Assembly: GCA_024709185.1 (NCBI GenBank)
Contig: JANJXE010000269.1
Coordinates: forward strand, 1 to 24,437
Direction: 5' to 3'
Source of the DNA: Paludibacter sp.
Lineage (GTDB): Bacteria; Bacteroidota; Bacteroidia; Bacteroidales; Paludibacteraceae
DNA length: 24,437 nucleotides
The notes beneath the pieces are model-generated. The model did no database searches. It was not told the DNA's origin and saw only the letters and a list, made by a program, of their open reading frames with translations. The position numbers were made by a program, and so were the translations under genes. This document shows positions 16,277 to 24,437 of the stretch, piece by piece. Numbering within the stretch: the stretch's first letter is position 1; each line of letters opens with the position of its first letter.

Positions 16277-19090
16277 GTGAAGCTACACCAACCTGAATAT
16301 ACACTAAAAGCATTAGTGCTGATGGTAACGCTGCTGATGATGGTAGCATGCTCGTCGGGTAAGAATACCTGGCACGAGCGTGCCATTCAGTCGCTGAATA
16401 CCCGTTACAATGTGTATTTCAATGGAAAGAAAAGCTACGATGAAGGACTAAAAGCCATGCTTGATGGGCACAAGGACGATTACAGCAAGGTCATCCCGAT
16501 GTATCCGATCAGTGTTCATTCCAATGCATCCGCTGCCACTTCTCAAATGACCCGTACCATCGAGAAAGCCCGCAAAGCGATCAAGAACCGTTCTATCAAA
16601 ACCAAACCGGAGGTGAGCTCTTCGAAACGCTCCGATCCGAAGACCAAAGCCTTTCTTCAGCAGGAAGAATACAATCCCTTTATGAAAGAGGTGTGGTTAC
16701 TGCTAGCGAAAGCAGAATTTCACAAGGCTGATTTTCTGGGTTCGGTGGGTACCTTCAACTACATAATTCGTCATTTTAAGGAAGACCGCGACCTGCAGGT
16801 GACCTGTCAGCTGTGGGTGGTGCGTGCCTATGCCGAATTGGGATGGTTGTACGAGGCAGAAGAAATGCTCCGAAAACTTAATCCATCGGAAATACGCAAC
16901 GAAAATACTGGTTTGTTTGCGGCAGTACAGGCCGACCTGCTATTGAAGCAAAAGCACTACCGTGAAGCTATTCCTTTTGTGGAGCTCGCGCTGAAATGGG
17001 AAAAAGACCAACAACTGCAAACCCGTTTTTCTTTTTTGCTTGCTCAGTTGTATAACCTGAATGGTGATCGCCGGGCTGCCTACGATGCCTATTCCCGGAT
17101 TATCGACTCCAATCCCCCCTACGAAATGGATTTGAATGCCCGCATCAATCGGGCAACCCTTTTCCTGCAAAAAACAGAAGAGGTACGTCGCGATCTGGAA
17201 AAGATGGTGAAAAACAACAATAACAAGGAATACCTCGATCAGTTGTACCACACCATAGGTTTGTCGTATCTGCACGATAAGGATACCCTGAATGCCATTG
17301 CCAGTTTTGAAAAGGCAGCGGAAGAAAGTACCCGCAATGGGATAGATAAGGCAACGACCCTGATTCGGATGGCCGATGTGCTGTATGAACGAAAAAGCTA
17401 TGTTAAGGCACAGCCGGCCTACGACGAAGCATCCAAAATAATTACTATCGAACACGATGAATACTCACGTGTTTCAAAGCGCTCCGAAATGCTGGCCGAG
17501 CTGGTTGTGGAGCACGAAATGGTGATGCTGCAGGATAGTCTGCAACGCCTCTCTGCAATGAATCCGGAGCAGCGGCTGGAAACGATTAAGAAACACATTG
17601 CCTGGCTTGAAGCGGAGGAAAAACGGGCTGCTGAGCGTGAAGCAGCTAAGCAGGCCAAACAGGAAGAAAATGCGATGATGGAGCCTTCGATGGGCATGCC
17701 TCCGATAGGAGGAGGCTGGAACCAGGGCAACGAATGGTATTTTTACAACCCACAATCGATACGTTCCGGTCAGCAGGAATTTCAGCGCCGCTGGGGCAAA
17801 CGCAAACTCGAAGATAACTGGAGGCGCATGAATAAATCGGCTGCGCTTTTCAGTGAAAATCAGGAAGTGGCTGTAGGCGATTCACTGAATGGCTTTCCGG
17901 CCGACAGCCTGGCTGCAAAGACCCTTCAGGCTGCAGTTGATACCGCTGCGGCCAATCCGCGTAATCCCGAATTTTACCTGAAACAAATCCCGGAAACGCC
18001 AGCCCAGATTGAAAAATCGAATGAATTATGGGCAGAGGCATTGTTCAACATGGGACAGATTTACAAGGATAAACTGGAAGACTTCCCCATGGCCATCGTC
18101 ACTTTCGATGAATATGTGCGCCGCTTCAGTTCTCATCCACAGGCTTCCGATGCGTTGTTTAACAATTACCTGGTGTATCAGAAAATGAATCAGGCTCTTG
18201 ATGCGGAGAGAAGCCGACAGCGCCTCATTCAGGACTATCCGGAAACGCGCTATGCTCAGTTGTTGTCGGATCCCGATTTTCTACGCAACCGCCAGTTGAT
18301 GTTCGAACAACAGGATTCGCTCTATCAGCTTACCTATGCTGCGTTCAATGCCAACGAGTTTGCAAGGGTGAAAGCACTGACCGATTCCGTTCGAAGTCGT
18401 TTCCCGATGAGTACGCTGATGCCGAAGTTTTTATTTTTGCGGGCATTAGGAGTTGCCAAAACCGGCGACCAACAAGCCTTCGAAAAGGAACTGAATGATT
18501 TGCTGGAGGAGTTTCCGCAAAGCGATGTAAGTGCCATGAGTAAGGATATGCTGGCCCTGATGAAGCAGGGGCGCGAATCGCAACAGGGAGGTTCGCACGG
18601 ATCTATCCTGGCCCGTCGCGAAGCCGAATTGGTGCAATCGACAGCGAACGACAGTCTGAAGCTGGAATTTTCGTCCGATCGAAAAGGACCACACCGCTTA
18701 GTGTTGCTCTCGTCCACTTCGCAGGAAGAACTCTTTCCGCTGCAGTTTCAGCTTGCAGTGTACAACTTCTCCAAATTTCTGATCAAGGATTTTGAAATAG
18801 TGATAGCTGCCCTTGAGCCAGGACTGAATGAAGTTTCGGTCTTCGATTTCGATGACTACGAAGAAGCTGAATGGTACCTTCAGTCGGTTCGCGAGGATTC
18901 GGCTGTATCCCGCTACCTTGAAAACATGAAAGTAGAGCCTGTAGTAATCTCATCCTATAATTACAGCCTACTGCGCTCCGGGAAAAAACTAAACGATTAT
19001 AAGCTGTTTAAAGAGAAAGAGCAGAATCCGGAAGATGTAAAACAATCGGTTCAACCAAAACAAGTACTACCACAAACCGAACAACCATAA
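16277..19090 (+). CDS. porW: Type IX secretion system lipoprotein PorW/SprE, TPR-rich
   Basis: A 937-residue outer-membrane-type lipoprotein. The start is GTG 16277; the signal peptide is about 1-24 with lipobox MVAC (C25), then SSGKNTW. The downstream ATG 16322 would leave too short a signal peptide. NTRYNVYFNGKKSYDEGLKA (about 39-58) is a strong family mark of PorW (P. gingivalis) and SprE (Flavobacterium). Two TPR-like blocks (about 120-430 and 580-760) are joined by a charged coiled stretch (about 440-470) and a Gly/Met/Trp-rich segment. A beta-rich tail from about 800 reads RLVLLSS..SQEELFPLQFQ. From the family it helps connect the T9SS core and the motor and is needed for secretion of sorting-domain cargo. 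porX follows after two bases. The gene_symbol follows the Porphyromonas name. Confidence 0.93.
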   Translation: MKLHQPEYTLKALVLMVTLLMMVACSSGKNTWHERAIQSLNTRYNVYFNGKKSYDEGLKAMLDGHKDDYSKVIPMYPISVHSNASAATSQMTRTIEKARKAIKNRSIKTKPEVSSSKRSDPKTKAFLQQEEYNPFMKEVWLLLAKAEFHKADFLGSVGTFNYIIRHFKEDRDLQVTCQLWVVRAYAELGWLYEAEEMLRKLNPSEIRNENTGLFAAVQADLLLKQKHYREAIPFVELALKWEKDQQLQTRFSFLLAQLYNLNGDRRAAYDAYSRIIDSNPPYEMDLNARINRATLFLQKTEEVRRDLEKMVKNNNNKEYLDQLYHTIGLSYLHDKDTLNAIASFEKAAEESTRNGIDKATTLIRMADVLYERKSYVKAQPAYDEASKIITIEHDEYSRVSKRSEMLAELVVEHEMVMLQDSLQRLSAMNPEQRLETIKKHIAWLEAEEKRAAEREAAKQAKQEENAMMEPSMGMPPIGGGWNQGNEWYFYNPQSIRSGQQEFQRRWGKRKLEDNWRRMNKSAALFSENQEVAVGDSLNGFPADSLAAKTLQAAVDTAAANPRNPEFYLKQIPETPAQIEKSNELWAEALFNMGQIYKDKLEDFPMAIVTFDEYVRRFSSHPQASDALFNNYLVYQKMNQALDAERSRQRLIQDYPETRYAQLLSDPDFLRNRQLMFEQQDSLYQLTYAAFNANEFARVKALTDSVRSRFPMSTLMPKFLFLRALGVAKTGDQQAFEKELNDLLEEFPQSDVSAMSKDMLALMKQGRESQQGGSHGSILARREAELVQSTANDSLKLEFSSDRKGPHRLVLLSSTSQEELFPLQFQLAVYNFSKFLIKDFEIVIAALEPGLNEVSVFDFDDYEEAEWYLQSVREDSAVSRYLENMKVEPVVISSYNYSLLRSGKKLNDYKLFKEKEQNPEDVKQSVQPKQVLPQTEQP

Positions 19091-19092
19091 AA

Positions 19093-20649
19093 ATGAATCA
19101 AATGAAGAAAGACAGAATACTCTGGGCTGATGACGAAATAGACCTGCTGAACGTGTATGTCCTTTTTCTGGAGGAAAAAGGGTACGAAGTGGTAACGGCG
19201 ACCAATGGCAAGGACGCCATCGATTTATGCCGCAGGGAAAGTTTCGATATCATCTTCCTGGATGAAAACATGCCCGGCCTTAGCGGACTGGAGACCCTGG
19301 CACAGATTAAGGAAATTGATCCGGATGTGCCCATGGTGATGATTACCAAGAGCGAAGAGGAAAACATCATGAATATGGCCATCGGTCGTAAAATTGCCGA
19401 TTACCTGACCAAGCCGGTGAATCCGAGTCAAATACTGTTGACACTCAAAAAGAATATCCACAAGAAAGAGATTGTTACCGAACATGCCACCAGCTCGTAC
19501 CGCTCTGAATTTGGACGTATCGGTATGCAAATTAACGACTCGCTCACCTACGAGGATTGGGTGGAAGTGTACAAAAAGCTGGTATACTGGGAATTGGAAC
19601 TCGCAGAAACCGATAGCGGCATGGATGAAATGCTCCGGATGCAGAAAACGGAAGCCAACCATACCTTTACCAAGTTTGTGAAACGCAATTATGAAGACTG
19701 GTTCCGGAATCCGGAAAAGCGACCTTTGATGAGTCCCGATCTCTTTAAAACCAAGGTTTTCCCCTTGCTGGATGAAGGAGAGAAAGTATTTTTTGTCTTG
19801 ATTGATAATTTCCGTTTCGACCAATGGAAAATTATCCGGGAAATGCTTTCGGAGTTTTATACCTTCTCCGAGGAAGGATTGTATTCGAGCATTCTTCCCA
19901 CAGCTACCCAATATGCCCGTAATGCCATCTTTTCAGGATTGATGCCTTTGCAGATTCAGCAGATGTTTCCCGATTTATGGGTGGAAGAAGAGGAAGATGA
20001 AGGCAAGAATCTGAATGAAAAGGACCTGATTCAGACGCAATTGAACCGTTTCAGGAAAAACTATGCGTTTTCGTACAATAAAGTGAACGAAGCATCGTAC
20101 TGCGAAAAACTAATTGAACGCCTTCCGCAACTCGATGGAAACCAGCTGAATGTATGTGTGTTGAACTTTATTGATATGTTGTCGCATGCACGTACCGAAT
20201 CGAAAATGATGCGGGAACTGGCCAATGACGAACAGGCCTATCGCTCGCTGACACTTTCGTGGTTCAGGCATTCGGGAACGCTCGAACTGCTCAAAGCCAT
20301 AGCCCGCCGGGGTTATAAAGTGATACTGACCACCGATCACGGAACAATTCAGGTAAAAAATCCGGTTAAGGTTATCGGAGATAAGAATACCACCGTCAAC
20401 CTTCGGTATAAGGTTGGCAAAAACCTGAGTTACAACAAAAAGGAAGTGTATGAAATTACCGACCCGAAACGGGTAGGACTGCCCAGTCCGAATGTAAGTT
20501 CGGCCTATATTTTTACCGGACAGGATGATTTCTTCGCCTATCCCAACAATTACAATCATTACGTAAGTTACTACCGGAATACCTTTCAGCATGGAGGAAT
20601 CTCGCTGGAGGAAATGTTGATTCCACTGGTAGTCATGCAACCCCGATAA
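19093..20649 (+). CDS. porX: PorX response regulator, REC plus PglZ phosphodiesterase domain
   Basis: A 518-residue two-part regulator. The receiver domain (about 6-125) begins ILWADDE (D13, D14), has the phospho-acceptor D57 in FLDEN, T85 and K107 in LTKPVN. A helical linker (about 130-230) follows, then a PglZ alkaline-phosphatase-like domain with LIDNFRFDQW (236-245), LPTATQYARN (268-277; a Thr here is the family nucleophile), FIDMLSHART (359-368), TTDHGT (413-418) and FQHGG (498-502) as metal-binding positions. PorX, with kinase PorY and sigma factor SigP in Porphyromonas, switches on T9SS genes; its PglZ domain cuts oligonucleotides when phosphorylated and zinc-loaded. All key residues look intact. 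Start ATG 19093 or 19102 (MKKDRILWADDE) are both possible; the second gives a family-like N terminus. It follows porW after two bases and precedes the carbamoyltransferase by 14. Confidence 0.95.
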   Translation: MNQMKKDRILWADDEIDLLNVYVLFLEEKGYEVVTATNGKDAIDLCRRESFDIIFLDENMPGLSGLETLAQIKEIDPDVPMVMITKSEEENIMNMAIGRKIADYLTKPVNPSQILLTLKKNIHKKEIVTEHATSSYRSEFGRIGMQINDSLTYEDWVEVYKKLVYWELELAETDSGMDEMLRMQKTEANHTFTKFVKRNYEDWFRNPEKRPLMSPDLFKTKVFPLLDEGEKVFFVLIDNFRFDQWKIIREMLSEFYTFSEEGLYSSILPTATQYARNAIFSGLMPLQIQQMFPDLWVEEEEDEGKNLNEKDLIQTQLNRFRKNYAFSYNKVNEASYCEKLIERLPQLDGNQLNVCVLNFIDMLSHARTESKMMRELANDEQAYRSLTLSWFRHSGTLELLKAIARRGYKVILTTDHGTIQVKNPVKVIGDKNTTVNLRYKVGKNLSYNKKEVYEITDPKRVGLPSPNVSSAYIFTGQDDFFAYPNNYNHYVSYYRNTFQHGGISLEEMLIPLVVMQPR

Positions 20650-20663
20650 AATTTTTAGTTAAG

Positions 20664-21620
20664 ATGAGAACCTATACAAATGTAAAAGATCTTGGAGATT
20701 TGAAGGCTGCTGTGAAAGAAGCCCTTGAAGTGAAAGCCAACCGCTACAGTTACAAAGCGCTTGGAACCGACAAAACCCTGTTGATGGTGTTTTTTAATTC
20801 CAGCCTTCGCACGCGACTGAGTACCCAAAAAGCAGGGATGAATTTAGGAATGAACACCATGGTGCTGGATATCAATCAGGGGGCCTGGAAGCTGGAAACC
20901 GAGCGGGGTGTGATTATGGACGGCGATAAGCCCGAGCACATTCTCGAAGCCATTCCGGTAATGGGCGCCTATTGCGATGTGATTGGCGTGCGGGCCTTTG
21001 CACAGTTCGAGGATAAAGCCTTCGACTACAGCGAAACCATTCTGAATCAGTTTATTCAGTATTCGGGCAAGCCGGTCTTCAGTATGGAAGCAGCTACAGG
21101 TCACCCGTTGCAGGCCTTTGCCGATTTAATTACCATTGAAGAGTACAAAAAAAAGGAACGTCCGAAAGTGGTGCTTACCTGGGCTCCGCATCCGAAAGCA
21201 TTGCCCCAGGCAGTGCCCAATTCGTTTGCCGACTTCATGAACGAAGCCGATGTGGACTTTGTGATAACACATCCTGAAGGGTATGAACTGTCGGAGCAAT
21301 TCGTGCGCGGCGCCCGTGTCGAGTACGATCAATTAAAAGCCTTCGAAGGCGCCGATTTCATCTATGCTAAAAACTGGGCGGCTTTCAACGATCCCAATTA
21401 CGGTAAAATCCTCAGCACCGACCGCAGCTGGACCGTCAGCGACCGTCAGATGGCCGTAACCAACGATGCGCGTTTCATGCACTGCCTGCCTGTGCGCCGC
21501 AACATGATTGTGACCGACGAAGTCATCGAAAGTCCCCGCTCCATCGTAATTCCCGAAGCCGCTAACCGCGAGATTTCAGCGCAGGTAGTCATTAAGAGAT
21601 TACTGGAAGCTGCTCAATAA
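20664..21620 (+). CDS. argF': N-succinylornithine carbamoyltransferase
   Basis: A 318-residue transcarbamylase that makes N-succinylcitrulline from N-succinylornithine and carbamoyl phosphate, in arginine synthesis through succinylated intermediates. FFNSSLRTR (43-51) is the carbamoyl-phosphate loop (the STRTR equivalent), GHPLQAFAD (about 145-153) the HPxQ motif, and FMHCLPVRRN (about 271-280) the amino-acid loop of the acyl-ornithine branch, in place of the ordinary OTC HCLP. Residue P90 in MDGDKPEH is the one that, in the Bacteroides fragilis enzyme, goes with succinyl instead of acetyl substrate (Glu in the Xanthomonas acetyl enzyme). The chain lines up with the Bacteroides sequence I remember with no gaps in this part. 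The gene sits 14 bases after porX and 54 before apt, with argB next in line. Confidence is high for the family and good for the succinyl specificity. Confidence 0.93.
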   Translation: MRTYTNVKDLGDLKAAVKEALEVKANRYSYKALGTDKTLLMVFFNSSLRTRLSTQKAGMNLGMNTMVLDINQGAWKLETERGVIMDGDKPEHILEAIPVMGAYCDVIGVRAFAQFEDKAFDYSETILNQFIQYSGKPVFSMEAATGHPLQAFADLITIEEYKKKERPKVVLTWAPHPKALPQAVPNSFADFMNEADVDFVITHPEGYELSEQFVRGARVEYDQLKAFEGADFIYAKNWAAFNDPNYGKILSTDRSWTVSDRQMAVTNDARFMHCLPVRRNMIVTDEVIESPRSIVIPEAANREISAQVVIKRLLEAAQ

Positions 21621-21674
21621 AAGAAACACTGCACTAAAACTGCGTAAATTTATTCATCTATACAGACAAAGAAA

Positions 21675-22199
21675 ATGACCCTCGAACACGTAATCGCTTC
21701 GATCCGCAATGTGCCTGATTTTCCAAAACCGGGCATTCAGTTTAAAGATATAACCACGGCCATGAAGGACCCGGAAGTGCTCCGCTTTATTGCCGACGAA
21801 CTGTACTATTATTACAAAGACAAAGGCATCACCAAAGTGGTGGGTGTCGAAAGCCGTGGTTTTGTGCTGGGAAGTATTCTGGCCTACAAGCTCGGAGCCG
21901 GTTTCGTACTGCTACGTAAGCCGGGAAAACTTCCTGCCGAAACTTTTCGGGTGGAATATTCGTTAGAATATGGTGCCGATGCGCTTGAAATTCATAAGGA
22001 TGCTATCGGGAAAGAGGATGTGGTGCTTCTGCACGACGACTTGCTGGCTACCGGTGGGAGCGCTGGGGCTGCCCTGAAACTGATTGATAAATTTAAACCA
22101 GCCGATGTGTTGGTAAGTTTTCTTATCGAACTCGATTTTCTGAACGGAAGAGAAAACTTACCAAACGGTGTCGATGTACATACCATGATTCATTTTTAA
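21675..22199 (+). CDS. apt: Adenine phosphoribosyltransferase
   Basis: A 174-residue Apt, normal length. It converts adenine and PRPP to AMP for purine salvage in the cytoplasm. VPDFPKPGIQFKDIT (13-27) is the family N-terminal hallmark; GVESRGFVLG (57-66) contacts the pyrophosphate, LLRKPGKLP (79-87) is the flexible loop, and VLLHDDLLATGGSA (117-130) the PRPP loop with the D121-D122 pair. The gene starts 54 bases after the carbamoyltransferase and its stop codon abuts the ATG of argB, so it is embedded among arginine genes. No purine operator is visible. A weak -7-like TAAATTTA (21645-21652) lies upstream. Confidence 0.96.
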   Translation: MTLEHVIASIRNVPDFPKPGIQFKDITTAMKDPEVLRFIADELYYYYKDKGITKVVGVESRGFVLGSILAYKLGAGFVLLRKPGKLPAETFRVEYSLEYGADALEIHKDAIGKEDVVLLHDDLLATGGSAGAALKLIDKFKPADVLVSFLIELDFLNGRENLPNGVDVHTMIHF

Positions 22200-22979
22200 A
22201 TGAAGGAACAACTTACAATTGTAAAGGTAGGCGGAAAAATTGTGGAAGAACCAGCTTCTCTGCAACAGCTACTCCACGATTTCTCGCTGATAAAAGGTCA
22301 TAAACTGTTGGTGCACGGAGGAGGGCGTTCGGCTACCGCTATTGCCTCTAAACTAGGTATCGAAAGCCGCATGGTAAACGGGCGACGTATCACCGATGAA
22401 GCTACTCTCGAAGTTGTAACCATGGTCTACGGCGGCCTCGTGAATAAGAAGATAGTTGCAGGCTTACAGGCTCTGAATCTCAATGCGATGGGTCTCACCG
22501 GTGCCGATCTCGATTATATGCGTTCCGAAAAACGACCCGTAGCTGAGGTCGATTATGGCTTTGTAGGCGATGTGAAACAGGTGAATGCCACCATCCTGGC
22601 CGACCTTATTGCCCGCGATGTAGTACCTGTACTGGCTCCGCTTACACACGATGGGAAAGGCAATATGCTGAATACCAATGCCGACACCATTGCCGGTGAA
22701 GCAGCGAAAGCCCTGGCGGCACATTTTGAAGTAACGCTGATGTTTTGTTTCGAGAAGAAAGGAGTACTGAAGGATGAAAACGATGACGAAAGTGTTATCC
22801 CCCTTTTATTGCCTGCCGATTTTACCAATTATGTGGCATCGGGCGTTATTCAGGGCGGGATGATCCCCAAGCTTGAAAATGCTTTCGCAGCTTTACAGCA
22901 GGGAGTGGCCAAAGTGGTGATAACCCGTGCCGACCTCATTCACACGCCCGGAGGAACAGTTGTTTTGCCCTACTACTAA
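22200..22979 (+). CDS. argB: Acetylglutamate kinase family protein (N-acylglutamate kinase)
   Basis: A 259-residue ArgB that phosphorylates N-acylglutamate in arginine synthesis. KVGGKIVEE (9-17) is the phosphate-binding strand, VHGGGRSATAIASKLG (38-53) the glycine loop, NGRRITDEATLEVVTMVYGG (60-79) the substrate loop with Arg, NTNADTIAGEAA (158-169) and GGMIPKLENA (219-228) the further family motifs. The short length and the lack of an N-terminal helix suggest an arginine-insensitive form. Because the carbamoyltransferase next to it looks succinyl-specific, its natural substrate may be N-succinylglutamate instead of N-acetylglutamate; this is inference. The ATG at 22200 follows the apt stop with no gap, a sign of translational coupling. 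The response regulator begins 18 bases after it. Confidence 0.93.
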   Translation: MKEQLTIVKVGGKIVEEPASLQQLLHDFSLIKGHKLLVHGGGRSATAIASKLGIESRMVNGRRITDEATLEVVTMVYGGLVNKKIVAGLQALNLNAMGLTGADLDYMRSEKRPVAEVDYGFVGDVKQVNATILADLIARDVVPVLAPLTHDGKGNMLNTNADTIAGEAAKALAAHFEVTLMFCFEKKGVLKDENDDESVIPLLLPADFTNYVASGVIQGGMIPKLENAFAALQQGVAKVVITRADLIHTPGGTVVLPYY

Positions 22980-22997
22980 CCTGAAAATCGCTATAAG

Positions 22998-24353
22998 ATG
23001 GATAAACTAAAGGTGTTTTTAGTGGAAGATGATCCCTGGTACGGGGAGATTCTGAAGCATCACCTCGGGCAACAGCCCTCGATGGAAGTGAAGCTTTTTA
23101 CAACTGCCCGCGACTGTCTCCAGGAGCTGGAGCAGCAACCCGATGTGGTATGCGTCGATTATGGTTTACCCGATATGGATGGCGATCGTTTGCTGGAAGA
23201 GCTGCTGTTGCGTCTTCCCGAATTGCCGGTTATCATCATAAGTGGTCAGGAAGATATTACTGTGGCAGTGAAATTGCTCAAACAAGGAGCGCGGGAATAT
23301 TTCATCAAGGATACTCATACCCGGGATCTTTTGGTACGTTCATTAATGAACATCAGCGAACACCTCCGGTTGAAACAACAGGTACAGGAACTTACGTCCA
23401 AACTTCAGTTAAGCTATGATATCGAAAAAGCAATTGCGGGAAAGAGTTTTCCTGTGCGCAAACTGATTGGATTGATAGAAAAGGCAGCCGATAGTCATAC
23501 GAATCTTATTATTACCGGCGAACCGGGAGTGGGTAAAGGTGAAGTTGCACGCACAATTCACTACAACAGCGACCGGAAAATGCAACCAATCGTGGAAGTT
23601 AATGCCTCCCTTTATACGGCCGAACAGCTCGAACAGGAACTTTTTGGCTACGAAAAGGGAGCTTTTCCGGGAGCGTATCATTCCAAACCCGGGAAGTTTG
23701 AAGAAGCTGGTGGTGGTACATTGCTCATCGATGATCTGAATCTGCTCGATTCAATCTTACAGGGTAAATTAGTACAGGTCGTGCAATCGGGTTTTTTTTC
23801 TCGGATGGGAAGTTCGAAAAAGCAAGCTGTAGAATTTCGTCTGATGGGAGCGGTTTCGGTAAACATTGTGGATGAGGTTCGGGAAGGCAGATTCCGCGAA
23901 GACCTGTATTTTGTTTTGCATGGAATGATGATTGATGTACCGCCATTGCGCGAACGGGGAAAGGATGTGTTGCTGTATGCCCGGCAGTTTATCCGCGATT
24001 ACAGCACAGCGAATAAGAAACGAAAGATTTACATTTCACCGGAGGCAGAAACGAAGTTGCTGAGCTACCATTATCCAGGAAACCTTCGTGAATTAAAAAG
24101 TACAGTGGATACTGCCTGTGCCATGTGCTCCAATAACCTCATCCAGCCGGTGAATATTGTTTTTCATGAAGTGAGTAAATATACGCAATTTTCCAACCGC
24201 GAAAAAACACTGCGTGAATTTACTGCCGAGATTATCAGCGACTATCTGAAAAAGTACGATCAGGATATTTTGCTAGTGGCTAAGAAACTGGATATCGGTA
24301 AGTCGACCATTTACAATATGTTGAAAACCGGAATCATTGATTTAACTAAATAA
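22998..24353 (+). CDS. Sigma54-activator-type response regulator with degenerate AAA+ domain
   Basis: A 451-residue regulator. The receiver domain (about 4-118) has E10/D11/D12, phospho-acceptor D54 and K104. The AAA+ part begins with Walker A GEPGVGKG (174-181), followed by ELFGYEKGAFPGA (214-226), IDDLNLLD (244-251), GAVSVN (284-289), GRFREDLYFVL (297-307) and VPPLRERGKD (314-323). The C-terminal Fis-type helix-turn-helix is about 405-448, with VAKKLDIGKSTIYNMLK. In ordinary NtrC-like proteins the sigma54-contacting loop is GAFTGA (here GAFPGA), Walker B ends DE (here DD), and sensor I is AATN (here GAVS). The family is clear, but productive sigma54 activation is doubtful; it may work as a plain DNA-binding response regulator. 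It follows argB by 18 bases; the next gene starts 15 bases after its stop. The signal is unknown. Confidence 0.9.
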   Translation: MDKLKVFLVEDDPWYGEILKHHLGQQPSMEVKLFTTARDCLQELEQQPDVVCVDYGLPDMDGDRLLEELLLRLPELPVIIISGQEDITVAVKLLKQGAREYFIKDTHTRDLLVRSLMNISEHLRLKQQVQELTSKLQLSYDIEKAIAGKSFPVRKLIGLIEKAADSHTNLIITGEPGVGKGEVARTIHYNSDRKMQPIVEVNASLYTAEQLEQELFGYEKGAFPGAYHSKPGKFEEAGGGTLLIDDLNLLDSILQGKLVQVVQSGFFSRMGSSKKQAVEFRLMGAVSVNIVDEVREGRFREDLYFVLHGMMIDVPPLRERGKDVLLYARQFIRDYSTANKKRKIYISPEAETKLLSYHYPGNLRELKSTVDTACAMCSNNLIQPVNIVFHEVSKYTQFSNREKTLREFTAEIISDYLKKYDQDILLVAKKLDIGKSTIYNMLKTGIIDLTK

Positions 24354-24368
24354 TTCATTCTGAAGAAT

Positions 24369-24437
24369 ATGGTGCCTGAAGAAGAAAGCATATCTCATTC
24401 CGAAAATGTTCCAACGCCTGCCGGCGTAAAGAATATT
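24369..24437 (+). CDS. Start of an unidentified gene, cut by the window edge
   Basis: ATG 24369 opens a frame of 23 codons with no stop to the end of the window (MVPEEESISHSENVPTPAGV...). It is the first ATG after the stop of the response regulator, which lies in the same frame upstream. The short acidic, Ser/Pro-containing N terminus gives no family. A partner histidine kinase would fit the position, but this is only a guess. Confidence 0.4.
   Translation, partial: MVPEEESISHSENVPTPAGVKNI

Noticed and set aside
16189..16386. Longer N terminus for the CCxxHxxC protein
   Set aside because: It would run back through the divergent promoter and the start of porW, and a good ATG with a membrane helix exists at 16188.
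21430..21449. Direct repeat GACCGTCAGC / GACCGTCAGA within the carbamoyltransferase gene
   Set aside because: It lies in a normal codon run (TVSDRQM) of a conserved protein and is best explained by chance.

Overview
The window looks like a chromosomal segment from a Bacteroidota genome, probably Bacteroidales or a close relative. The evidence is: a type IX secretion (T9SS) cargo protein with a C-terminal sorting domain; adjacent genes for the T9SS lipoprotein PorW/SprE and the regulator PorX; an N-succinylornithine carbamoyltransferase of the Bacteroides type; a small RRM RNA-binding protein; and several exact TAnnTTTG -7 promoter boxes instead of the proteobacterial TATAAT type. I see no phage, insertion sequence, CRISPR array, tRNA or rRNA. 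Most of it reads as ordinary core chromosome.

Layout. (1) 1-2091 is the 3' part of a secreted beta-helix T9SS cargo gene, followed by a 59-codon small ORF (2103-2282) of a recurrent Bacteroidota type. (2) 2218-5680, minus strand, is a three-gene unit transcribed as GT4-like glycosyltransferase, phosphoribosyltransferase-HAD fusion, then membrane GT2 glycosyltransferase. A divergent NAD-dependent epimerase follows (5859-6881) and ends in a long inverted-repeat terminator. (3) 6966-10562, minus strand, is etfB-etfA-acyl-CoA dehydrogenase, a flavin electron-transfer unit with its own promoter. (4) 10563-11062 is a divergent intergenic region with two promoters facing away from each other, and between them and the next gene a structure I read as a candidate small RNA (about 10697-10861). 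(5) 11063-14368 is a lipoprotein glutaminyl-cyclase-like M28 protein, proB and proA. (6) 14572-15784 holds an RRM protein and a CPBP intramembrane protease. (7) A small membrane protein (15799-16188, minus) is divergent from porW, which runs into porX, then the succinylornithine carbamoyltransferase, apt, argB, a degenerate sigma54-type response regulator, and the first codons of another gene at the right edge.

How the genes fit together. Two themes recur. One is protein secretion: T9SS cargo, PorW, PorX and possibly the glutaminyl cyclase, whose relatives modify N-terminal Gln of exported proteins. The other is glutamate-derived amino acids: proB/proA for proline, and the carbamoyltransferase plus argB for arginine through succinylated intermediates. 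The most interesting points are the candidate small RNA with an otherwise orphan terminator, the response regulator whose GAFTGA loop reads GAFPGA, the CCxxHxxC membrane protein divergent from porW that could be misannotated as a phospholipase, and the small ORF behind the T9SS cargo. All calls come from reading the sequence; no database search was run.
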